Source: Rhynchonema sp. JSB1_4 (Eukaryota; Nematoda; Chromadorea; Monhysterida; Xyalidae). From it: a DNA stretch of 14,488 nt. The translations under genes and the position numbers were made by a program. This document shows, piece after piece, positions 6,501 through 13,000 of this stretch (position 1 is the stretch's first letter; every line of letters starts with the position of its first letter). The notes beneath the pieces were generated by a model. The model saw only the letters and a list, made by a program, of their open reading frames with translations. It made no database searches and had not been told where the DNA came from. The DNA is taken from NCBI GenBank assembly GCA_030248065.1, contig JASAMV010009350.1, forward strand, positions 1 to 14,488, given 5' to 3'.

Positions 6501-8614
6501 TACTGATACCACTAATTTCGTTCAGCGTAAAAGATGTTCTCGTTGGAGACATCCGGACGTTGGAGAGAGTTTGCCGTATTTAGTGTGCTCGGACGCAGTT
6601 ATACCACTTGCAGTCTCGGCTTTTGTGCCCTAAAAGATGTTCCCTAAAAGACCTATAATGAAAAACTAATAAGCTGGACGAAATTAGTGGCTCCAGTAAA
6701 TTTCTTAATATCCTTAATGCAAGAATCACGCGTTACCAAGGTAAGTCACATCCAACCAAGTTTGATATCGACCTGAATGAGCACAACGACAATGCCTTGA
6801 ATGTTTTTGACGTTTGAAATCTGTCAGTTGGAAAATGATGCGATTTATGGCGTCTTTCAGTGTAGTTCATGGCCCGGCGGGGAATTGAGTGTACCCTCGG
6901 TATTTTTGGTGAGGAATTTCTTGCAACCCCCAAGGGAGAAGACCCAATTTCGGATAAAAGTGATTTTAGAGGGTAAAAATTTTACCTGGTTTTGCCCTCG
7001 TTTAGAAAAATCTCTATATAAGCGGTATGTTTGGCGACTTTTGACACGTGAACCTAAAGAATAAAGATTGCCCGTTTTAGGTCTAACATGCCTATTTTGG
7101 TCAGATTGGGGAATTAAGTGTACCCGGTGGGGAATTAAGGGGTAAGTGTTCCATGGTCGGGGAATTTAGCGCACTTCAGGGAGAGCCCCCTCCCCCAGGA
7201 GCTACACTGGTGTCTTCCATCTGTGAAGTCTCGCCCGCTCACGACGGTGTGTGTGGGTCCGTGGCCTGACTGTTTAGTGACTCGCACATCTTGTCTACAC
7301 TTTGATGGTATCATACAAGGATCTATGTATAATCTATTTTCAGACAAAGAAGTTTGGCGACGAAAATTTTGCCAAAGCATCGCTACCTCGGGGTTTTGAG
7401 ATTGCTGGCAGCAAGCTAGATCCCGGCGGACACGGCGTTTTCGCAACGCAATTCGTTCCAAAAAACACAATCTTTGGGCCATACCAGGTAGCCTTTGTCA
7501 AAAACATGCGTCTTTTTCTTGCCCGTGCTTTTGCACTAATTCCAGCCAAGAAGTGAACGAGAGCAAATGATGCTTGACGAAGTGTCGTAGTTAGTGAGCA
7601 ATGAGGTTTTCTCATTTTGTCCAGTTTTCACAGACAGTCGGTGCAACAATAAGTCTTGCCACATGCGAGGCTTCAAAACAGAAAAAATAATCTGTTTAGG
7701 GTGTGAAAAAGCTGCAAACGCTATCATCGGACAAATCAATGTACTTGTGGCAAGTGGTCGCACGCGAGAAACGACGAAGTAGGAGTGGCAACTCATCGAA
7801 ATTGGTGGAACTGAAATACAACTACGATGGCAGTGATTGGAGATTCGGAAATTGGATGCGATTCATTAATCATGCCGGTGCGTTGGTATGAAGGTTCTTG
7901 CAACCCAGAATTGGGTGGTTCGAAAAATTTGGTTGCACAAAATCTTTTATTAAACTGTCATGCGTGCCTGGATTTGTCGAACAGCGTGTGAACTATATCT
8001 TGCCGGCCTGACACGACATGGCAGAAATGTATGTGTGTGAAAATCTGAACTTGGTTTCGGAGCCTTATCGGGTTCATCCTCCTTACCACCTTCTTGCAAG
8101 TTCTGTATTTATACACGTGAATGAGATGCACGTATCTGCAGGCAACGGCGAGAACAATCTGCAAGCGTTCCAATGGACTGAAGACCGAATCTATTATCGT
8201 TCTGTGCGTCCAATCGAACGGGGCCAAGAACTGCTAGTCGACTATGGAACGGAATTCCATTTGGCGCTCGAACGAAGTCACCAATTGCGTCGACCTTCGC
8301 AGTTTGAAGGCGGAAAGACACGATTGGCTGACGAGAAGGCTGAACGTGACATGATTGACTTGGAAGGGGATGATGACAGTGACAATGATGAGGCTGACAA
8401 CCTTGCCGATGTCGGGGCCAATACTGACGAAACCCTGCACACCAACAAACACGTCCAAGCTGAGCCGGCATCGAGTGCAAGTGTGGAACCGGAACCGGAA
8501 CTTGAATGTATTGAACCGGAACTTGACAGCAGCAACGCGAGTGATGCTCATCCGCCGAGCTCGAGCGCTGAAACTAAGCACGCTGATGACGATGAAGTTA
8601 TCGTTCTCGATTGA
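3348..8614 (+). CDS. PRDM9-like PR/SET histone methyltransferase, nine exons, 5' end outside window, no zinc-finger array
   Basis: Spliced exons: 3348-3571, 3982-4312, 4496-4747, 4862-4967, 5806-5910, 5985-6076, 7344-7487, 7700-7877, 8142-8614. All introns are GT...AG, all junction phases agree, and the total is 1905 nt ending in TGA. Seen in the predicted 634 residues: KRAB-like end (about 1-20), basic and Ser/Thr-rich linker (20-300), SSXRD-like stretch (about 305-339), zinc knuckle C-x2-C-x12-C-x2-H (340-360), PR/SET domain (about 383-512), acidic tail. The PR/SET domain aligns throughout with PRDM9: FGPYQG, NWMRFINHAG, NLQAFQW, IYYRSVRPI, ELLVDYG. Family knowledge: PRDM9 trimethylates H3K4 and H3K36 in germ cells and directs recombination through C2H2 fingers; this protein stops before any finger, so sequence-directed DNA binding is not expected. 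The first exon has no in-frame ATG, so at least one upstream exon lies left of the repeat block. PRDM7/9 class is confident; the exact orthologue is not. Confidence 0.88.
3572..3981 (+). other. intron of the PRDM9-like gene
   Basis: 410 nt with a weak donor (GTTGAT) and good acceptor. I see no repeat or gene in it. The first 80 nt remain open in the exon frame. Confidence 0.65.
3982..4312 (+). CDS. PRDM9-like exon: basic helical linker
   Basis: Acceptor CCCATTTGCAG, donor CAG|GTTGGG, phase 2 in and phase 0 out. It encodes a charged, Arg-rich segment (KSELAKRRDERRKN and RALHRLHEERARH) that looks helical, then a Ser-rich stretch and a closing FYFHRGTANDKQ. I recognise no named domain. In PRDM9 proteins the region between KRAB and SSXRD is poorly conserved, so lack of recognition is expected. 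Confidence 0.75.
4496..4747 (+). CDS. PRDM9-like exon: Ser/Asp-rich disordered linker
   Basis: Acceptor AATATTTCAG, donor GCG|GTCAGT, phase 0 at both ends. The translation is rich in Ser, Thr, Asp and Pro (SSDKSRDSSAERAPPDD), typical of a disordered linker with possible phosphorylation sites. No domain is recognised. Confidence 0.75.
4862..4967 (+). CDS. PRDM9-like exon: Ser/Pro linker
   Basis: Acceptor GTGTTTGCAG and a textbook donor T|GTAAGT; phase 0 in, phase 1 out. It encodes a Ser/Pro segment ending SPIRRPLPRS. The next 838 nt are intron and contain a transposon (5216-5710). The split Ser codon T|CG is completed at 5806. Confidence 0.75.
5216..5710. mobile_element. intronic hAT-like element with CCGACACCCGACA repeats
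   Basis: Perfect 10-bp terminal inverted repeats TAGGGTTAGA and TCTAACCCTA, flanked by an exact 8-bp duplication CTCACATT (5208-5215 and 5711-5718). The TAGGG start and 8-bp duplication fit hAT elements. The motif CCCGACACC/CCGACACCCGACATCT is iterated near both ends (about 5248-5310 and 5600-5697, with one inverted stretch at 5604-5618); the centre is A/T-rich. It sits in the intron 4968-5805. Confidence 0.88.
5806..5910 (+). CDS. PRDM9-like exon: SSXRD-like motif
   Basis: Acceptor CTTTTGCAG, donor CTAT|GTGCGT, phase 1 to phase 1. The exon begins RPKRSVALGVHYD and runs into a long acidic stretch ending at the first Cys of the zinc knuckle. Basic cluster, Tyr, Ser-Glu, Asp run, then C-x2-C matches the order seen in the SSXRD of PRDM9 and SSX proteins, with an insertion of several residues. 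SSXRD is a repression motif in SSX proteins. The SSXRD assignment is inference from pattern; the exon itself is well supported by phase and context. Confidence 0.75.
5985..6076 (+). CDS. PRDM9-like exon: zinc knuckle before the SET domain
   Basis: Acceptor ATTTTTAG, donor TTA|GTACGT, phase 1 in, phase 0 out. Zinc ligands: Cys split over 5910/5985-5986, Cys 5993-5995, Cys 6035-6037, His 6044-6046, followed by LTLVKDC. PRDM9 has the same C-x2-C...C-x2-H knuckle and a VKD motif just before its SET domain; the C-C to C-H spacer is longer here (12 residues). From VKD to the SET start the length is almost the same as in PRDM9 once exon 7344-7487 is joined. Confidence 0.85.
6463..6737. mobile_element. 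foldback element in the large intron of the PRDM9-like gene
   Basis: Left arm, about 6463-6525 (GGTCACGTGACTTTTTGTAT ... CCACTAATTTCGTTCAGC), is inverted at about 6674-6737 (GCTGGACGAAATTAGTGG ... ATCACGCGTTACC), with roughly 80% match by eye over 64 bp. The middle, about 150 bp, shows nothing coding. Confidence 0.7.
6858..7209. mobile_element. hAT-like non-autonomous element in PRDM9-like intron, GGGGAATTAAGTGTACC type
   Basis: Ends CAGTGTAGTTCATGG and CCAGGAGCTACACTG. Flanks GCGTCTTT (6850-6857) and GTGTCTTC (7210-7217) match at 6 of 8. The motif GGGGAATTGAGTGTACC is near 6879-6895 and variants at 7108-7124, 7128-7152 and 7158-7176. The core is the same family as 469-870 and 1789-2181 (TTTGGCGACTTTTGA, CCCGTTTTAGGTCTAACATG). 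It lies in intron 6077-7343 and ends 134 bp before the SET exon. Confidence 0.85.
7344..7487 (+). CDS. PRDM9-like exon: first part of PR/SET domain
   Basis: Acceptor CTATTTTCAG, donor CAG|GTAGCC, phase 0 both ends. It encodes LPRGFEIAG...GGHGVFATQFVPKNTIFGPYQ, the N-terminal SET strand region of PRDM proteins. The FGPY tyrosine (codon 7482-7484) corresponds to Y276 of human PRDM9, one of three tyrosines needed for catalysis. Confidence 0.93.
7700..7877 (+). CDS. PRDM9-like exon: middle of PR/SET domain
   Basis: Acceptor TCTGTTTAG, donor GCCG|GTGCGT, phase 0 in and phase 1 out. It encodes GVKKLQ...YLWQVV...VDx-type turn (NYDGSD)...WRFGNWMRFINHAG. The NWMR-[YF]-[IV]-N block is the PR-domain cofactor-binding signature. 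Joining to 8142 gives NHAG-NGENNLQAFQW without a gap. Confidence 0.93.
8142..8614 (+). CDS. PRDM9-like last exon: end of SET domain, acidic tail, SUMO-interaction-like C-terminus
   Basis: Acceptor GTATCTGCAG, phase 1 in, stop TGA 8612-8614. The SET end carries IYYRSVRPI (Tyr codon 8195-8197, equivalent to PRDM9 Y341) and ELLVDYGTEF (Tyr codon 8243-8245, equivalent to Y357). After the domain come about 115 acidic, Ser-rich residues with EPEPELE-type repeats. The final residues DDDEVIVLD fit a SUMO-interaction motif: a V-I-V-L core flanked by acidic residues. No C2H2 motif or post-SET zinc finger follows, in this exon or in the next 950 nt. Confidence 0.92.
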
Positions 8615-8833
8615 TTTAATGATATTTGGCCCAGGCCGGCCATTACCAGTCCCTGTCGTACTTTAACAGTTCATGCAGAAAAATATCTTCGCCAGTCTTG
8701 AAGCAAAAGTATTTTGCAAAATGCAATTTTTGAACTCGTACATAGTGAAGCGGTGAATATCGTTGCTCAAGACCGGACTGAGGCGACCAAGTTTTATACC
8801 GACTTGTTTGGTGCGTGGAATAATGATTTTTGG

Positions 8834-8839
8834 AATAAA
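8834..8839 (+). terminator. AATAAA poly(A) signal candidate, near
   Basis: AATAAA 220 nt after the PRDM9-like stop codon, followed by the T/G-rich TGTGCTTTTTGT. Confidence 0.5.
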
Positions 8840-9447
8840 TGTGCTTTTTGTACAGATCAACTTCGCAGAATCAGGTCTGAGATGCAATATCTGTGGCATC
8901 TGGTAGGAGTATTTTCCATTGAATTATCCCCCAGCTACCGCTATTCGATCTCTGATACGCGCCAATCTTTGTGGATGCTGCACGGACACTCGTTCTAAGA
9001 ACAGCTGTTAATTGCTGGTTCATACCGATCTTGTTTTACTGCCGCATATTTTTTAAACGAAACTTGGGCTCTTTTATCACCTTTGCTCCCTGTTTGTTCG
9101 TGTATTATCGCTTGTTAACGCTTTCACGTGACGCCTTTTTTCTGTTGTCCGTTTGTCTGATTAGTTTTCAATTCTATTTTTGTTTGTTTTGGGTTTTTTC
9201 TTTGTTGTATGCAAAGTTCAACGTTATTCCACCTTACATACCCGTCTGTAGCTTTTCATAAGCATTATTTGCAACAGCAACGGTGTTTATCTTATCTCTT
9301 TCTTTTGTTCGTTTCATGCCTTGGATTGGTGCTTCCCCATATTGGAAACTTCCGCACGTAAATGTTTCGTATCTTTGTTCGTGCTGTAATACCCCGATTT
9401 TTAGCGTTTTTGGCTGTGATCTAGTGAATCGTACGAAATCCGATCAA

Positions 9448-9453
9448 AATAAA
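9448..9453 (+). terminator. AATAAA poly(A) signal candidate, distal
   Basis: AATAAA 834 nt after the PRDM9-like stop, followed by T- and GT-rich sequence (GGTGTTTTTATT, TTTGGTGTTGT). It could be the main or an alternative 3' end. Confidence 0.45.
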
Positions 9454-9570
9454 ACATGCTGCCCGATTAAAGTTTTTAAATCACCTGGTGTTTTTATTAA
9501 AGTTTCTTTGGTGTTGTCAGCCTGACTCTCCAACAGGAGGTCACTATTACACTACGAAATTTTTGTTTGT

Positions 9571-9846
9571 ATAGTAAATTTCTAATTTCGTTGCCTCATG
9601 CATTCTTACAGACGCAGGGAAACTCCCGTTCGAAGTCGAGGCAGGCAACAAGCTCATCACACAGTCAACAAGCCACGCGGCTGACACACACGACACAGCT
9701 TGTGTGGCTGAAACATTCGAAACGCGCACGAGCCAGCTGCGTGGCTTGTTGACTGTGTGTTGAGCTTGTTGCCTGCTTCGACTTCGAACGGGAGTTTCCC
9801 TGCGTCTGTAAGAATGCGTGAGGCAACGAAATTAGAAACTTACTAT
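9571..9846. mobile_element. foldback MITE with 113-bp arms in the COP1 upstream region
   Basis: Left arm 9571-9683 and right arm 9734-9846 are reverse complements with about five mismatches in 113 positions. A 50-bp spacer holds CACACGACACAGCTTGTGTG-like sequence, itself partly palindromic. The ends read ATAGTAA...TTACTAT. TTTTGTT stands just outside both ends (9561-9567 and 9848-9854), a possible target duplication. The element codes for nothing. It ends 42 bp before the COP1 ATG, so it lies in the promoter or 5' UTR. Confidence 0.85.
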
Positions 9847-9857
9847 ATTTTGTTCTG

Positions 9858-9926
9858 ATGGAAAATCTTGGACGTAAAACAGAAAAATATGAGCTCAAGC
9901 AGAGAAGAAAAAAAGTCGGGGGATGA
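9858..9926 (+). promoter_or_regulatory. candidate uORF overlapping the COP1 start
   Basis: ATG 9858 opens a 22-codon frame that ends at TGA 9924-9926, inside the COP1 coding sequence in a different frame. If the transcript starts upstream of 9858, ribosomes using it would miss the COP1 ATG at 9889. Whether it is transcribed cannot be told from the sequence. Confidence 0.35.
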
Positions 9927-10016
9927 TGGCGGACCACCAGAGAAGAAAGCACGCAGCGATGCCACTTCAGAATCGACGGACCCTGAGCCACCTAGTCTGG
10001 AATCGCAACTGAAGTG
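9889..10016 (+). CDS. COP1: COP1 first coding exon: short charged leader
   Basis: ATG 9889-9891 opens the only frame that joins the RING exon in phase; donor TG|GTATTT, phase 2. The 42 residues are hydrophilic ([20 protein letters not shown]) with a possible basic nuclear signal. Vertebrate COP1 has a leader of over 100 residues here. Confidence 0.85.
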
Positions 10017-13000
10017 GTATTTTTGTTTTGTTGTGATTTAGCCGTGTACCAAAATATTGGAATGTCATACCTTAACGTTACCTCTTTCAGTCCGATCTGT
10101 TTGCAACTCTTGAATGAGCCGTACGTGACCAAGTGCGGTCATACGTTCTGGTAAGGAGGACTGTCCTCATTTGGCTTAATTATAATTATTAAATATTAAA
10201 ATATGCATTTTTTAAATTCTTCTGTTCACAACTAATCTTGTGTCACACTCTCGCATCCTTCAGATTCTTTTGCATTTGATACAGATGCATGGGCTTAGTA
10301 CAGAAGGAAATGTCCCCGTTTTGGAGCAGTTGGCTGGTGTTCACTATTTCGTCTTGGCAGACGTTGATGCACCAGGCGATCATCGGAGACATAATTTTAG
10401 CCAGAAATGTCTTCGTCGTGCCCTGAACCTTCGACATCGTTGCCCGGAATGTGACTCGGAATTCAAAGTCGACGACGTGAATGCATTCCCGAATCACGCA
10501 TTGGACATGTTGTCGCGCGCCTGTCGCTCGCAGCATGTCAACATGAGGAGACTCAGATGTCATTTGGTACTGTACTTCACTCTTGGAGTTTTTGATGCGC
10601 GTTTGAATTCGGAACACGCACGCAGCACAGCTGATCGTCACGTGATGTTTCAGCCAGCGCGCGCCGATTTGCTGACAGACAGTGATACACTGAATGCATT
10701 GGCTCAACAGTTGTTGCGGCAAACAAACAGTCAGGGTAGCAGCAGCAATGAATCTGGGGACACCACCAATGTCGATTCGGGGGCGGTGGGGTCGATGCAG
10801 ACTATGCAAAGATTGTTGGATGCACTACAGCACAGGTGCGTGGCTTTGATGGGTGGTAGTGAGGTAGCTTGATGGTCCAGATCCCCTTATGGCTCAGTGT
10901 CAACTTCATCATCCATAGCAAATACCAAGCCATGCTTGTATGAAAATGAAAAACGTCGTGTCAAGCCTCTTGATGGTGACATGGTCGGGAGATGACGCCT
11001 CTGTTGGCTTTTTTGAGTACCAGTAAGATAGTGCTGGAAGGTTTGCCCCTGAACTGTTGAAGGTTACCATAGGAGGGTAGACCGACAAGAGCACAAGATC
11101 ATGCAGGCATTTTGGTAAACCAATGGTACACGATCGGGCTTGCAGTGTTGATTTCTTCACAATGCCACCCAGATTCACTCATCTACAACACCAACACCGT
11201 CACGTGTCATCAGCGTTGATGCGCGACTTTCTGGATGAAATGATCAATCGACGTCGTGCGATGGGACAACAGCTAGAGAGTGAATTGAGGGTGTTGCAGA
11301 ATGACAGGCAGACGCTGGTGGGTTGGAGTTCGGTTTTGTGTCATTCTCATCCATCAAACATTGCAGTGCACCCTCTTTTCCTTATGTGACGCCTGTTTTA
11401 GACAGTATAGCTTTGTTTTGTTCCCCAATTTGGCATTAACTTCCCAGTTTGCACTTTATGCAGTGAATATCCCTTAGAGTGACCAAAAATGGCGGGGCTG
11501 CCCAATCATGTCACTATAAAGAGGGTCGACTGTATCCATCACACGTTTGCGCGTACATTCGTCAGGTTGGACAAATACCGATACCGCAGCAGACTCCTCA
11601 CTTGGTGCCCACGAGTGACGCGACTGGAACTGTGCGAAATGAGGTGCGATGATTTTTTTTCCAATCAGAGCTTTTCAATAAATCTGTCAAATATTTCAGA
11701 CCAACAACGCCGCTCCACGATCCACTACCACAACGCACACCGTTGGGGCCTCGCATACGTCAATGCCCCAACTGGCTGATGTTTCACGACCGAGTGATAC
11801 GTCCCAGTTGCTACTTAGGTGTCGACAACGTCTGATGAAGAATTTTGATGCGTTGGAGCGAGAATACATCACGCGGTCACAGGATCGCATAAATGGTTGG
11901 GTCATGTGTTGGTGTGCTTCACGGTCATGTCATCACTCATTCATTCAAATCAAACTTGATAATCGGATCTGCTTGGCACATGAATTAATGTCTTGAATTA
12001 TGGATATTCCGAGATTTGCTGACACCATTCGTAAATGTTCGCTCATAGCAGTCTGAAAACTGCGTATACGCTGCTCGAGTTTAATGGCACCAGTAAATAT
12101 GGGCTGAATCGCTACCGCGTCCGAGTGTGGGTAACGGGGCGGATGTGGCGATGTCTCTTTCGATAGCATTCACGTCCGCCAGGCATGTCGCTAAATGGTG
12201 GTACACGGAAGTGACGGACAATCATCAGTCCACCACCTGCACTGGACTGGGTGCATTGTGACATATATAGTCTCGTGATAGGGTCCGAAACTATATATGC
12301 AGCTTGAGACAACTCTATTATTATAGATATTGCTCACATTCACAAAAAAAACTGAATAAAACACTGCTATACACTCCTTTTATAAAAAAAACCATTGTTA
12401 CTACTATTTTTTAATTCCGCAATTGTCCCACCCGGTCTTGTAACTGTCCTTTCATCACTAATTTATCTGCATGGTTTTATGCGTCACTGGAGAGCAATAA
12501 AACAAACAACCCAGTAAATATCGAGCTACCCAAAATTCAAAAAAAATCGCGTGACCAAGGCTACGGCAGATCCGAACCAGTCACCAAGTTTGATGTCTAA
12601 TAGAATGCTTGGCCAGGTAATCCAACTGCAGTGATAACTTCCACCAGACAACCAAATTGCAGCTCCATTAGATGCGACAACAGATGCGGCACCGACGTCC
12701 AGTTTGGCCGATTTTGAAGACACGCTGTCAAAAGTAACGCGTTACTCTGGCTTCAATCGTCTGGCCACGTTGAACTACAACAATGATTTTGCGACTAGCA
12801 TGAGTATCGTGTCTAGGTAATTGTGTGCGGTCCACCCTCTCTATAGTGACGGGCTGGTCGGGACTCGTTGTTTTTTTTACACTGACAACCAATACCAATA
12901 ACGTAACATTATACGTCACGACAACAATTATTTCGGTTCACGGTTCAGTATTCACTGTGAAGACTGCAGAGTAATAATTGGTAGGTTCACAGATCTCTGT

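Larger units (their letters stand above)
8615..9570 (+). other. 3' UTR / intergenic stretch between the two genes
   Basis: No gene that I can firmly support. 8702-8998 is an open frame with weak resemblance to the TRAPPC6 (Bet3-like) fold, discussed as a finding. 9000-9290 is T-rich and gives only hydrophobic low-complexity peptides. Two AATAAA signals are present. Confidence 0.6.

Noticed and set aside
7594..7782. Cys-rich frame resembling a zinc-binding domain (C-x4-C...C-x2-C)
   Set aside because: It lies mostly in intron 7488-7699; the SET exon 7700-7877 uses another frame, with matching splice sites and clear PRDM homology.
8109..8581. Several minus-strand Ser-rich frames
   Set aside because: They are antisense to the acidic tail of the PRDM9-like gene, and low complexity explains their openness.
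10243..10809. 188-codon minus-strand open frame
   Set aside because: It is antisense to the COP1 RING exon and has no recognisable domain.
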